A stretch of DNA of 64,000 nucleotides from Coenobita brevimanus (GCA_032717465.1 CM064657.1:18317331-18381330), one strand, 5' to 3'; numbered from the stretch's first letter, positions 1 through 13,160 are shown. The notes: a model not told the origin generated them from the sequence alone. A program made the numbers and translations.

Positions 1-2868
1 ATGGAACCACTGTCTGACTCTCTTCTTCTTCATTTCTGCATCATTTGCGGCCTTTCCTCTAACTTTCGCTCTGTTGAGCACCACCTCTCCTCCTCTAAAC
101 CTCACCTTCTTTTTCTAACGGAGACTCAGCTGTCTGAGGCAACTGACAGCAAACCCTTTTCTGTATCCTCCTACTTTCTCTATACTCATTTCAAAGCCAA
201 AGGTGGCTGTTGTGTATATATATGCAACGACTTATCTTGCTCTTGTGTTCCAGAACTCGATTCTTCTGAATTCTCTACACTCTGGCTTCGGCTTTCCTGT
301 CATTCTCTGACTAATTATATCTGTGCTGTTTACTTTTCCCCTAATTCTACTGACTATCAAAAATTCTTCGACTATCTTACTTCTACGATGGAACACATTC
401 TGTCCATATCTCCTTTCTCTGAAATCTCCATTCTAGGAGATTTCAATGTTCACCACCACCTTTGGCTCTCCTCTCCTTTCACGGATCCACCTGGTGAACA
501 AGCCTACATCTTTTCTATCCTTAATGACATAGAGCAGCTTGTACAGCACCCTACCCGTATCCCTGACCGCCTTGGAGAGAGCTCCAACATACTTGACCTC
601 TTCCTCACAACTAATCCTTCTGCTTACTTTGTTAATCTTTTCTCTCCATTGGGCTCCTCTAATCACAACCTTATTACCTTAACCTGTCCTATCACTCCGG
701 TACGTCCTGTGGACCCTCCAGGGAAACGTTGTCTGTGGCATTTTGGAGCCGTGGACTGGGAGGCCTTCAGGCAGTACTTCTTTGATTTTCCCTGGAATGA
801 TTATTGCTTCCATGGCCGGGAGCCATCTGAGTGTGCCTTGCGCATTACGAAGGTTATTCTCTCGGGCATAGAAGCATACATTCCTTTCTCATATCCTTTG
901 ACTAATGCAAGAAAGCCTTAATTTAATCACGCTTGTTCTAATGCTGTCTGCAACAAGGAGAGGGCCTACAAAAGGTATCGGAGCCATCCCACCTCTGAAT
1001 CACATCATCTTTACGTTTCTGCCCGGAATCGTGCTAAGTCTGTTCTTTGCTCTACTAAAAATAATTTCATCCATACTAAATGCTCTCAACTCTCCATCTC
1101 GAATTCTTCTTGCTCCTTCTGTCACCTTGCCAAAAATCTTTCTAACAACTTTACCTCATCATCCTTCCCTCCTCTTTTCTACTCTGATGGTTCTGTAGCT
1201 ATTTCTTATACTGATAAAGCAGATCTCTTCGCACAGACTTTCTCCTCCAATTCCTCGTTAGACAATTCCGGTGCTGTTCCTCCATCACTTCCCCCCTCTG
1301 ACTTCCTCATGGCTGAGATTAAAATTTTTTCAATTGATGTATTTTCTGCCATCACTGGCCTCAGTACTAACAAGGCATATGGGCCTGATGGGGTCCCTCC
1401 TGTTGTTCTCAAGAACTGTGCTTCTGTGCTTACACCCTGCCTAGGCAAACTCTTTCGCCTTTTTCTGTCAACTTGTACCTTTCCTTCTTGCTGGAAGTTT
1501 GCTCTCATTCAGCCAGTTCCAAAGAAGGGTGACCACTCCCAACCCTCCAACTATCGTCCAATTGCCTTAACGTCCTGTATTTCAAAAGTTTTCAAGTCAA
1601 TTCTCAATAGAAAAATTTTAAGGCATCTTTCCTATCACAACCTTCTTTCCGATCGTCAGTACGGGTTCCGTCAGGGACGCTCTACTGGCGATCTTCTCAC
1701 CTACCTTTCAGACTCCTGGTCATCCTCCTTTCGGGACTTTGGCGAAAGCTTTGCCATTGCACTTGACATCTCAAAGGATTTTGATCGAGTCTGGCATAAA
1801 TCTTTAATTTCCAAACTGCCCTCCTACTGTTTCTATCCTTCTATCTGTGCCTTCATCTCTAGCTTCCTTTCTGGTCGTTCTATAGCCTCTGTTGTAGACG
1901 GCCATCATTCTTCTCCTAGATCTATCAACAGTGGTGTTCCTCAGGGCTCTGTCCTATCACCAACTCTCTTCCTTTTATTCATCAATGATCTTCTAAGCTG
2001 TACATCTAACCCTATCCACTCATACGCTGATGACTCCAACCTTCACCTTTCCATTCGGTTCCCGCAACGCCCATCTCAACAGTTACTTCAACAAACAATG
2101 GATGAGGCTATGGCACACCTAATGTCTGACTTGGCTCGTATCTCTGACTGGGGTAAAAATAATATGGTTGTTTTTAATGCATCTAAGACTCAGTTCTTAC
2201 ACCTATCAACCCGACAAAATCTTCCACAGGTATACCCACTAATGTTTAATAATATTCAGCTTAATCCTGCATCATCCTTGAACATGCTTGGGGTTTCATT
2301 TACGCGGGACTTATCTTGGAAAGATCATATTACATCTCTTGTAAAATCTGCTTCCAAGAGATTGGGTGTGCTAAGCCACCTCTGTTCTTTCTTTACCCCT
2401 GCACAATTGTTGACTCTATACAGGGGTTTTATCCGCCCCTGTGTGGAGTACAACTCTCATGTGTGGGGAGGCTCCCCACACACAGCTCTTCTCAATAGGG
2501 TGGGGTCAAAGGCTTTTCGTCTCATTAACTCTCCTCCTCTTACTGACTCCCTTCAACCTCTGTCTCTTTGCCGCACTGTTGCATCTTTATCTCTTTTCTA
2601 TCGCTACTTTAATGGTCACTGCTCCTCTGAACTGTCTGCATGCATTCCTCCACCTCTACGACGGGCACATAGCACCCGTCTTGCAGCAAACTCTCATCCC
2701 TTTTCTGTCCAACTCTCTAATGCAAGAGTTAACCATTACTCCCAGTCTTACATTTATGCAACAGGTCAGCTCTGGAAATGTCTACCTCTGTCTGTATTTC
2801 CTGCTGCCTATGATCTCCAGTCTTGCAAACGCAGTGTGTCCAGGCATCTCAAAATATTCGGATCTTGA
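1..2868 (+). pseudogene. Jockey-type non-LTR retrotransposon pol (endonuclease + reverse transcriptase), one in-frame stop
   Basis: The whole stretch reads in a single frame of 956 codons, broken only by TAA at 919-921. The N-terminal ~240 residues are an APE-like endonuclease that nicks target DNA: a TET motif near residue 40, GDFN at about 146-149, and SNHNLI near 220 where SDH is usual. The RT follows, with AYGPDGVPP near 460, DISKDFDRVWH near 590, SGVPQGSVLSPTLF near 644 and the catalytic YADD near 675. The C-terminal thumb region ends in TGQLWKCLPLSVFP. No ORF1 is visible because the window starts inside the element. About 88 bp of 3' UTR lie between the stop and a (TA)n array. The single lesion suggests a fairly recent copy. 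The clade (jockey/CR1 group) is inferred from motif style. Confidence 0.93.
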
Positions 2869-2953
2869 ATTTGGCTCTCTATTGTATTTTGTTTTTCTCT
2901 TGGAGGGAACTGTTACTGCGGGCTCATGGCCTTTGGTTCCTTCTTCCTCGCAT

Positions 2954-2956
<3 letters not shown>

Positions 2957-3011
<55 letters not shown>
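2957..3011. repeat. (TA)n microsatellite at the retrotransposon 3' end
   Basis: A perfect TA array begins directly after the retrotransposon 3' UTR. It may be the element's own tail or the target. Short YIYI reading frames across it are artefacts. Confidence 0.97.
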
Positions 3012-3013
<2 letters not shown>

Positions 3014-3367
3014 TACAATCCCTGCTATCCAGTATCCAGACAAACGGAATACTAAGAAAAACGAGAAAATTCAAAGGCTGGTAAAAAAGGTCAGTAATTA
3101 TAAATGTGCACCAATTTGAACGGACCGCCGCGCCAGCGCCAAACCGCCGTTTCATCGTGTCACGCGAGGCTGGGTGAAGTCAGACAAAGCGAGGTGAAGG
3201 CATCTTAACCACCCCTCTTCTCTTACCCCTACTTGAATTCAGTCATCCTCCACACCCTTCACAAATCAACAGTCTGCTTTTTACCACCAGACAGTAAACA
3301 AGCTCTCTCGCTGTTGTTTTGCTCTGATAGACGATAATTTCTACACTCCAAAACACCTAAAGAGCAA
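3012..3367. other. No gene recognised
   Basis: Non-repetitive AT-moderate sequence between the TA array and the Tigger-like fragment. It is probably 5' flank of the latter; no motif was found. Confidence 0.5.
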
Positions 3368-3790
3368 ACTAAACGTAAGAGTGTCGTGCTTACCTTGAAA
3401 CAGAAGCTGGATATATGCAATAGACTTGAAAAGGCGAATGTTATAAAACACTGATCACTGAATATGATGTAGGAAATTCAACGATTCATAATATCAAGAC
3501 CCAAGCAACCAAGCTCAATTAATTTTGTGTGAAAAGCAAGACAAGTAAGTCCATTGAAAAAGGCATACTCTTCATCGTACGAGTGGTTTTGCTTAGAAAG
3601 ATCTAAGGGAGCACTTATTTCTGGTCCTCTGATACAAGAAAAAGCAAGAAAGTTTCACAGTAAAATGAATATTGAAGTCGAGTGTGATTTCAGTTTTGGA
3701 TGGTTAAATCGTTTCAAAGACATGCATGGAATTCGTAAACCAGACATCTCGGGAGAGGGCAAATCAGCAAACAGCAAAAGTCGGTGTGTT
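3368..3790 (+). pseudogene. Tigger/pogo-like transposase fragment (CENP-B type DNA-binding domain)
   Basis: Two helix-turn-helix units of the CENP-B/Tigger DNA-binding region can be read. The first, around 3380-3520, contains LTLKQKLDICNRLEK and TEYDVGNSTIHNIK, separated by a one-base frameshift with stops. The second, 3554-3790, contains WFCLERSKGALISGPLI, EKARKFHSKM and GWLNRFKDMHGIR, the hallmark of the CENPB-type HTH. The DDE catalytic domain is absent: after 3790 the frame decays into unrelated sequence and an A-rich run. In intact family members these HTHs bind the terminal inverted repeats of the transposon. It is a relic, not a host CENP-B gene. Confidence 0.85.
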
Positions 3791-4451
3791 TTTCTTCCTA
3801 ACAGACCGAATCGAACTTGCACCACAAAGTCATCTTGGAATACATATGCGCTGGCAGAATTGAAAAAAAAAAAAAATGTTAATAGGAATGAAGCTTTACT
3901 TTGTTGGAAGAAAAGAAAAATAATATCCTTGCACTTCATATGTGCGTAAGTTACTTTATTTTGTGCAAAACGGCTGATTGGCGGGTAAGGGGTGGAGTGG
4001 TGGCGGTCAGGTTTGGAAGAATAAGAAATAAGTCGGGGCCGGGACCGTAAACAAAGCTCGTGTGGGGGCACAGGTGTCTTTATAATTCTACAGTGCAGTC
4101 TTAACATCAGTTCACCAATAAATGTTCAAGCTTTTATTTATTTATTTTTCCATTTTTATGAGTACGGTACATTCAACGAATAATTCAGTAGTTAACAGAA
4201 TGGACTTGTGCATTTTGCAGTACTGCTAGGCATTGCATGCACGTGCGTTACGAGCATGGTGTGTTTACAAGGCAATTTTTCAAGTGGAATCTCTTAGTGT
4301 GGCCCCTGATGTGATTGGTGAATACCTGAATTGTATTGACTGCTGTGATAATTATAGTCTCTGTACAGATTTGATTTGAATATCAGAAATACGGGAAGAA
4401 TCTGTAACCGGGAAAGTGAATTCCCCAAGCCTCCCGGTTAACTGGGATTGT

Positions 4452-4455
<4 letters not shown>
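3791..4455. other. No gene recognised
   Basis: Mixed sequence with A-rich and T-rich runs and an AATAAA near 4118. Some of it may be the 3' half of the Tigger-like element, but I could not match it to a domain. Confidence 0.45.

Positions 4456-4496
<41 letters not shown>
4456..4496. repeat. (TA)n microsatellite
   Basis: Perfect TA array that directly abuts the 5'-truncated RTE-like retrotransposon. Confidence 0.97.
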
Positions 4497-4501
<5 letters not shown>

Positions 4502-7500
4502 GAGTGAAGTGGATCAGGAGAGAGAGGAGCAGCCAGGGAGAAAGACTGAAAGTTGTGAAGCTGAGAATCAAAGAAATGGCAGATGATTACAGGACCAAAA
4601 TAGAGGAGGAGTTAGAATTACTGAATTGGAATGAAATGGATCTGGACAGCCTGTGGGATGCAGAAAGGGATTGCTTAATTAGGAATGCTAAAGCATGTGT
4701 GGTGTGGCAAGAGTAACAACAAAGAAGAAAGGTATGGCATGGTGGGATGAGGAGATAAAGAGAGCGGTGGAGGAAAAGAGGAAGAAGTGGCTAAAGTGGT
4801 TGCAGAACAGGGGTTCATTTGAAATAAGAACTGAATATGTTGAGAGCAAGAAGCACGTAAAGAGACTAGTGAAGAGGGAAAAGAAGGAGGTAAATGAGGA
4901 TCTAGGAAGAAAAATGAATGCGAACTTCTCTGAAAATATGAAGTTATTCTGGAAAGAGGTGCGGAAATGTAGAAGTGAAAACGAAAAGAAATGTGCTGGT
5001 GTGAAGGGTGTAGGTGGTAGATTATTAACCCATGGAGATGAAGTAAGGACCAGATGGAAAGAATATTTTGAAAGCCTGATGAATGGGAATAGAGGGAGCA
5101 GAGTGGCTGTAAACATGATTGGTTTGGGGGCTGTGCAGAGAAGGAATGCAGTACCAGGAGACGTGACACTCACACAGGTGGAGAGTGCTGTGAAGCAGCT
5201 GAAAAATGGGAGAGCAGCTGGGGTTGATGAGGTGTATGAAGAGATGCTCAAGTGTAGTGGAGAGAGTGGAATGAAGTGCTTGTTGGAGATATGTAAGAAG
5301 GCATGGATGAGTGAAACTGTGCCTGCAGAGTGGAAGAAGGCTGTGATTGTACCCCTGTACAAAAATAAAGGTGAGTGAAGTGAGTGCAAGAATTATCATG
5401 GCATAAGTTTATTGAGTGTGGTAGGAAAGGTATATGGAAGAATTATTATAGAGAAAGTAAGAGAGATATCAGAAATCCTAGTGAGTGATGAACAGGGTGC
5501 CTTTATGAGTGGCAGAGGATGTGTGGATCAAATATTTGCAGTGAGACAGATAGCAGAGAAGGCTTGTGAGAAGGACCATAAGGTGTTTATGGCATTCATG
5601 GATCTGGAAAAAAGCATATGACAAAGTGAACAAACAAGGATTGTGAAAAGTTTTGCACATGTACGGTGTAGAGGGTAAGCTGCTAGGTGCCATCAAGAGT
5701 TTTTATGATGGTAATGAAGCATGTGTAAGGGTTAATGGGTACCTAAGTGAATGGTTCACGATCATTGTGGGTGTGCGACAAGGTTGTGTGATGTCCCCAT
5801 GGTTGTTTAATAAATATATGGATGGGGTGATGAGAGAAGTAAGAACATGAGTAATGGAGAGAGTGATGGCTTTTTTAATGAATGGTGACGGACGGAATCT
5901 CAAATCTGTTGTATGCTGATGATGCAAGTACCGAACAAAAACTTGGTAAGCTAGTGCAGAGTTTTGCTGATGTCTGTAAGCGTCGTGCCTTAACCCGCCC
6001 CGTCCCGTCGACATATGGGTACATTGCAACGATTTGCATTTGCCAGTCCCGGCGACGTACCGGTACGTCGTGCAATTGCAAGGTCCCTAATTTGCATAAT
6101 TTTCAATTTTCGCGCGTGATTTTTCATACGTATACACAGGACACCTTCCTGTATTCCTCTACATGATGCCAAGCAGGGACAATGCCTTACACCGCATAAC
6201 CTCCCCCCTCCCCCCCTCATGCCATTGTCTTGACAATTCACCTGTTACCAGTGACCTGGCCAATAAAGACATTCAGGGCCAGAGTTGATTCCCCAATCGC
6301 TGACAATGTGGAGGACAAGGTTTACATAGCATTAGAGGAAGAAAGAGTCAGAAATGATGATTAGGTAATGTGGGAAAAAAAAGGTCATGAATGGTGATGA
6401 GTCAGTGAGTGAAACAATGCTTATAATGCCTATATTACTGTTTGAAAACCAATATACTCTTGTACTACATATAAATTCGTACCAAGTAAATAAATAAATA
6501 CCGTTTATGAGTGGATAAAATAGTTACCCTCCCATAGAACTCGTTTTCTTTGGTGCCAGCATGTTAGAAAACCCAGTCAGGTAAGGACGAACTCCTACCT
6601 GGATTGAGTATTTTAAACCTCAGGTGAGCGATTTCTCTATGAATTTTCGATGTTTCTCACCAAAAGCAGAGGTTTTAGCCAAAAAAAATTTTTTCGAAAA
6701 TACCTCGGGACTGGGGGATGTCGGAGGTGCGGAAAACCTCGGGACGTGACGGGTTAAGAGAAAATGTAATGGTTATTGAGAGAGGTGACTCCCAGTGCGA
6801 TGTAACAGTGAGTGGAGAGTGACTGGAATTGGTGAGAGAGTTCATATACCTAGGTACAGTGAAAGAAAAGAGAGGAAAATGTGCAAAAGAAGTTGAAAGT
6901 AGAGTGACACAAGGAAGAAAATTAGCCGGTGCAATGAAGGCCTTGATAAGAAAGAGACTTGAGTGTTGCACCTGCACGAGGCTAACATGAAGGAGTGTTA
7001 GCGCCAGTTTTAACATATGGATGTGAGACTATGGTGTGGCATGAAAATGAAAAGTCAAGAGTAAGAGCAGTGGAGATGGGACTGCTGAGGAATGTATGTG
7101 GAGTACAGAGGGTGGATAGGGTACGAAATAATGTGATTCATGAAAGATGCGGAGTGAGGAAGTCAGTGGACAACAGAATCGAAGAGAGTGTACTGAGATG
7201 GTATGGTCATATGGAGAGAATGGATAACAATAGAAAGGTGTCAGTGGTATATCTGAGCGAATTCGATGGAGGGAGGATGCAAGGTAGGCCAAGAAGAAGG
7301 TGGAAAGATATGGTGGATGAATGTATGAGGAAGAGAGGTTTGGAAGTCGGTGAGGCTAGGAAACTGACATGAGATCGAGCTGGCTGGATGAACGTTGTGA
7401 GGAGAAGTGCATGGTCAGGGATTTTGACACCCCTTTTTAACATGGCAGCGTTTGGATTGACTCCATCAGATACGAATATGTGAAGCTACAGAACGTGATG

Positions 7501-7667
7501 AATGTTTTTTGGAGTATCCGACAGAGCCAGGATTCCGGGGGCTTGAATGATGAGTGGATGGAAGCGTGGCCCATTGGACTTGGCAAATTTTGGCTGTCTG
7601 GACATTGCTACTCCTCACCCTGTGCTAGGGTGGGAAAGGAGGTCCGGATGATGATGATGATGATGAT
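4497..7667 (+). mobile_element. RTE-like non-LTR retrotransposon, 5' truncated and decayed, split by a MITE
   Basis: Reverse-transcriptase sequence spread over several frames. The EN-RT linker (4498-5090) contains AWWDEEIKRAVEEKRKKW and RTRWKEYFESLMNG. RT motifs follow: LKNGRAAGVDEVYEEML (about 5198), PAEWKKAVIVPLYKNKG (5326), CVDQIFAVRQIAEK (5520), FMAFMDLEK (5590), GVRQGCVMSPWLFN (5770) and LLYADDA (about 5907). The C-terminal part resumes after the nested element, with LTYGCETMVW, RWYGHMERM and GRPRRRWKDMVDECM (6758-7400). The endonuclease is missing; the copy starts at a (TA)n array. The 3' end is a (GAT)n-type tail at about 7648-7667, typical of RTE elements. Frameshifts lie near 4710, 5375, 5615 and 6990. 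It belongs to the same family as the minus-strand copy at 61625-64000. Confidence 0.9.
5990..6757. mobile_element. piggyBac-type MITE with TTAA target duplication, nested in the RTE-like RT
   Basis: The segment is bounded by TTAA at 5990-5993 and 6754-6757. Inside these are inverted ends CCCGCCCCGTCCCG (left) and CCCGTCACGTCCCG (complement of right), matching at 12 of 14 positions. Removing 760 bp plus one TTAA leaves the flanking RT reading frame open across the junction (VCKRRAL continues directly into RENVMVIE). TTAA duplication with CCC...GGG ends is the piggyBac signature. No transposase domain was recognised inside, so it is called non-autonomous. The internal sequence includes C-rich and A-rich patches and AATAAA near 6262. 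Confidence 0.88.
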
Positions 7668-7685
7668 ATATATTTATGTTGTTGC

Positions 7686-7821
7686 TGCACGCTTTGTTGA
7701 GAAGCAGTAAGCATTTTGCAGGGGTTAAGATGAATGTCTCACATGGCTTAAGATGCACGCTTTGTTGAGAAGCAGTAAGCATTTTGCAGTGGTTAAGATG
7801 AATGTCTCACATGGCTTAAGA
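7686..7821. repeat. Two tandem copies of a 68-bp unit
   Basis: Copies at 7686-7753 and 7754-7821 begin TGCACGCTTTGTTGAGAAGC and differ at a single base (CAGGGG versus CAGTGG). Near-identity points to a recent local duplication just downstream of the retrotransposon tail. Confidence 0.95.
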
Positions 7822-8402
7822 TGTTTTGCCTCGATCATTGATTATTAACTGAAGGTTAAATTTACTGCTGATGGTGCAGGGTGGTGAAGATAGACACATG
7901 GTGAGAGGAGTTCCTTGGTGTGAGATAAGGGGCTCAGGCCCAGCACGTGTTGGTCATCTTTCATGATGGGAGTGTATACACTACATAAAGGGTAGGAAGA
8001 GAAGGCAGTCTGGAGATTGAGTCTGGGAAGTTAACACATAGAGTCCGTGAGCTGCGGCTGTGAGTGTGCCACAACCGTGGGTAACAGTAACGTCAGTAGC
8101 CACACGCTATGCCCCCACGAAGTCATATACCCTCACCACGTAATGTACGTCATCACTGTGGAAACATAAAGTGCCTAAGGATTGATGTATCCGTGGCATA
8201 CACATGTATGTATGTACCAGTAATTATGATGGATATGATAGACCAGTGTGCTTATAATAATAAAGATATGATGTTCATGCTGTGTGTTAAACGCTAGGCA
8301 CTATGGATGTAGAGTCTCTCTGTTCTTGCATGTTTGACTGTAATAGCCACCGTGCTATTCCGCAGTCTTCAGGATAATAACAGGACCCGCTAGTTGGACT
8401 TG

Positions 8403-8405
<3 letters not shown>
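7822..8405. other. No gene recognised
   Basis: Unique-looking sequence with no long frame. I considered a solo LTR but found neither matching ends nor a target duplication. Confidence 0.4.
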
Positions 8406-8446
<41 letters not shown>

Positions 8447-8467
8447 TAGATAGATAGATAGATAGAT
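8406..8467. repeat. (TA)n followed by (GATA)n
   Basis: A TA array to 8444 is joined to about six GATA units. Confidence 0.97.
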
Positions 8468-8469
8468 AT

Positions 8470-9702
<1,233 letters not shown>

Positions 9703-9716
9703 CCTCCCCACAAAGA
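9703..9716 (-). other. Polypurine tract
   Basis: TCTTTGTGGGGAGG on the minus strand lies two bases upstream of the 3' LTR, the expected place for plus-strand DNA priming. Confidence 0.7.
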
Positions 9717-9763
9717 AAAAGAAATTTACAAAGGAAATTTCTTATTACTCTAAAACAATCTGT

Positions 9764-10279
9764 CTAAAGTCTAGATGAGCAATCTGCAATAACATTTTCT
9801 TTCCTCTTGATATGTTGTATGTCTAATGAATACCCCTGAAGAAGTAGACTCCATCTTGTCAATCTCTGATTTTTATCTTTAAACTTACTAAGGAATTTCA
9901 GTGGGTTATGATCGGTATAAATGACTATGGGGTCAAAACCAGAACACAGATAAAATGAAAAATGCTGTAAACCCAAAATCAAGGCCAAAAGCTCTTTCTC
10001 AATAGTTGAGTAGTTCTTTTGAGGTGGAGTGAACTTCTTACTGTAATAAGATACAGGATGTTCAATACCCTGATCATCCTCTTGCAGCAAAACATCCCCA
10101 GCTCCTGTATCACTTGCATCAACAGCCATCTTAAAAGGCTTAGCAAAATTTGGAGTAGCAAGCACTGGCTGACTTAATAGGCTTTAAATTTGCTGAAAGA
10201 GGATTCACAGTCATCGGTCCAGACAAATTTAACTCCCTTTTTCAGTAGGTCTGTAAGTTGTGATACAAGAATTGAATAG
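9764..10279 (-). pseudogene. Gypsy RNase H domain
   Basis: Removes the RNA strand during reverse transcription. The clean part (10165-9764) has DASDTGAGDVLLQ (first Asp), NYSTIEKELLALI (catalytic Glu) and YTDHNPLKFL (Asp), and ends ENVIADCSSRL. Upstream, 10279-10166 holds the RT-RH connection (WTDDCESSF) in other frames, with a frameshift near 10180. The catalytic residues look intact, but the domain is disconnected from the RT by lesions. Confidence 0.9.
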
Positions 10280-11089
10280 TTAAGAACAAATCTCCTGTAA
10301 TAACCTACCATTCCCAAAAATCTTTGTACCTCTGGGAAGATCACTTATAACCTGAACCTTAGATCCTGGTGGTGCAACGTGTCCATCACCAATTACGTAC
10401 CCAAGGTACTGAACTTTAGCTTGACCAAACACACACTTTGATAAATTAGCTACAAGATTAGCCTGAACAAAACGCTCAAGAAATTTACTGACATGGCATA
10501 GGTGATCTTTCCAGTTGTCACTGAAGATTAATACATCATCAATATAAATAACACACCCTGCCAAACCCTCTGTTACAACATTCATGAGCTTCTGAAATGT
10601 GGCTGGTGCATTCTTCATACCATACGGCATTACAGAACACGCAAAAGTCTTTCCTAGTGTTACAAAACATGAGATCTCCCTAGCACGTTCAGTCATAGGT
10701 ACTTGCCAGTATCCCTTTAACAAATCAAACTTACTTATGTACCTAGCCTTTCCAATCTTGTCTATGCAATCTTCCACACGAAGGAGAGGGTAAGTGTCTG
10801 TTTTGGTTATCTGATTAACAGGTCTGTAGTCGATGCAAAGCCACTGTGACCCACCTGGCTTAGGGACTAGAGTGACAGGAGAACTCCACTCGCTCTGACA
10901 GGTCTCAATCATCTTCTGGTCCAACAGGTAGCCAAGCTCCTTCTGGATGAGAGGAACTTTCACTGGGTTCACACGGTAAGGAGGCAGTTTAATTGGCTTT
11001 GTGTCTCCAACATCGATATCATGCATCAACACAGTGGTTTTTCCTGGAGTAGCACGGAACACTTGCGGGTACTCCTGCAGTAATGCCAA
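10280..11089 (-). pseudogene. Gypsy reverse transcriptase domain
   Basis: 269 residues of uninterrupted Ty3/Gypsy RT. Visible motifs are SEWSSPVTLVPKPGGS, CIDYRPVNQIT, FDLLKGYWQVPM, MPYGMKNAPATFQ and the catalytic YIDDVLIFS, followed by KCVFGQAKVQYLGYVI. It begins ALLQEYPQVF, where a frameshift joins it to the integrase-side frame. It ends where the frame is lost near PRGTKIFGNG. The sequence is typical of the family in length and motif spacing. Confidence 0.95.
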
Positions 11090-12420
11090 AACTCCTGCCT
11101 TTCCTCGGGAGCTAGATGAGAAAGCTTAGTCTGGAGATCATTCATGATATCAGGATTCTTCCCCAAACTATCACTCAGGCTCATGCTGCGTGGGAGAACT
11201 TCACTTGCAAACTCGGGTGGAACAGCTACAGTGCAGACTGGGTTATTTTCGTCCCGCCTGTGATATAACTTTAGCATGGTGATGTGACAAAGTTGCTTTT
11301 TCTCTCTACAATCTGGTGTGGCGATGACATAGTTGACATCACTGAGTTTCTTCTCCACGAAATAAGGACCACTAAACTTGGCTTGAAGAGGTTGCCCATG
11401 CACTGGTAGCAGAATCAAAACCTGATCTCCTGGCTGAAAGTGGCGTAACCTGGACTTCTTATCATACCAAGTCTTCATCTTCTCCTGAGCAGCTCCTAAA
11501 TTCTCTCTTGCCAGCTGTAAAGCAGTGGACAGCCGTTCTTTGAACTTCATCACATACTCCAGCAGGTTGACGTCATCTTCCTCCGACAGCCAGCATTCCT
11601 TGAGGAGCTTAAGGGGTCCTCTTACTTAATGGCCAAACAGTAGTTCAAAGGGTGAGAAGCCCAGTGATTCATTTGGAGATTCTCTTGTGGCAAATACAAC
11701 GAATGGAAGACCTTTATCCTAGTCTTTCTGATGTTTCAAACAGTATTTCTTGAGCATCGATTTGAGTGTTTGATGATATCTCTCCAACGCTCCTTGGGTC
11801 TGGGGATTGTAAACTGAAGACGTGATCTGGGTGATCCCCAACTCTTTCAGAGACTGCTTGAAAACGTTTGACATGAAATTACTTCCCCGGTCTGACTGTA
11901 CCTCCTTGGGCAGACCAAACTTTGTGAAGAACCCTAGCATTTCCTTAACCACGTTCTTTGCTGAGATATTTCTAAGTGGAATGGCTTCAGGATAACGAGT
12001 AGCCATATCAATCAGGGTTAACACATAAGAAAATCCTGAAGAAGTCTTAGGAAGAGGGCCCACAATATCCACCAACACACGGGTGAATGGCGCTTCAAAA
12101 GGAGGAATGGGAACTAGAGGTGCAACCTTTTCGATCTGATTACACTTCCCCACAACTTGACAGGTGTGACAAGACTTACAATACCAGGAAACATCTCTGA
12201 AGATACCTGGCCAGTAGAAGTGTTTCAAAATGCGTGCCACAGTCTTCCTCACTCCAAGGTGTCCTGCCAAACTGGAATCATGAGCCAGTCTAATGATATC
12301 CTGCCTATAAACACGAGGGATGACAACTTGATGTACAACCTCCCATTCACAGTCGGCTGATGCTGTTGGGGGTCTCCACTTCCTCATAAGTACTCCTGAC
12401 TTTATATAATATCAAGTAGA
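11090..12420 (-). pseudogene. Gypsy integrase with GPY/F module
   Basis: Inserts the cDNA into the genome. The zinc-binding N-terminus is visible as HDSSLAGHLGVRKT followed by CKSCHTCQ. The catalytic core has LVDIVGPLPKT (D), VQSDRGSNFMS (D) and NPQTQGALERYHQTLK (E). The C-terminal module FSGPYFVEKKLSDVNY (about 11370) is a GPY/F motif. Stops interrupt it: TAG after KHQKD at about 11714, where Trp would be expected, and TAA near 11626. That this integrase precedes the RT defines the unusual element order. Confidence 0.94.
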
Positions 12421-12444
12421 AGCACCAGCTGACTCTTCCTCACT

Positions 12445-13160
12445 TCAAGCAAGACCTTTCAACTCAGGGTCAGCAACCTGCAACTCAACCAACTCTTGAC
12501 GAGACAAATTATCAACACTACGGGGTACTGCCTCATCTGGTGAGTGGTCCAAATTAGCAAGAAAAGTGTCAGCTAGGATAACATCATCATCATCATTATC
12601 CTCTAACTCACCAGTAACTTTAGACTTAGCCCTAGTGACAGCACATGCAGAGAACACATCAGGGACATCACAATCCTGGGTCGCAGCCACCGGCTCACTA
12701 GACAACTGAGGAGCTGGACACACTTGACTTCCACCAATATCATTCCAAGTAAGAAAGTTACACCTGACATTGGGAGTGTCTCAACCAACCCAACCATAAC
12801 GGAACCTTTAACAAAACCAGACTCTAAATTCACTCTGCACAGAGGGACAGAGAAGTAATTATTCCCTACACCTTGTAAGATTACAGTTTCATCAGAGGAA
12901 TTAACATTAGAGCCTAGAACACTGGTCAGCATAAGGGATTGGCAAGCACCTGTATCACGATATATTTTAACTGATTTCCTGTCATTACTGTCCAGAGGAC
13001 TGACAAAACCATCAGACAGGAAATTAGCACATGAACTCTTGAGAGTGTCACCCACGTTACTGCTCAAAAGAGGAGCTTCATCATGAGAATTTAATTTACC
13101 CCTCAAAGCAGGTTCAGTTGACTCAGTTAAAGAATTCTGGGAACTCTCAAGGGTGGACAC
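12445..13160 (-). pseudogene. Retrotransposon protease region
   Basis: An aspartic protease segment is recognised from IYRDTGACQSLML, the DTGA active site, about 70 residues into the frame, followed by hydrophobic strands and FLLGMI. A frameshift near 12720 moves the downstream linker to another frame (PAPQLSSEPVAATQ to ELQVADPELKGLA), which ends in a TGA about 60 bases before the integrase zinc finger region. The N-terminal ~60 residues are a poorly conserved spacer after gag. Confidence 0.8.

Noticed and set aside
2782..3155. Reading frames rich in YIYI across TA arrays (also at 8.5-8.9, 22.4, 25.2-26.0, 32.2, 47.9 and 60.2 kb)
   Set aside because: They are translations of (TA)n microsatellites; no signal outside the repeat.
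3554..3949. Host CENP-B-like gene
   Set aside because: Only the DNA-binding part remains, the upstream HTH is frameshifted and the rest is lost; a Tigger relic fits better.
4675..5389. Long minus-strand frames opposite the RTE-like RT (also 62007-63769 plus strand)
   Set aside because: Antisense shadows of the retrotransposon coding strand.
7880..8400. Solo LTR
   Set aside because: No TG...CA ends, no target duplication and no partner in the window.
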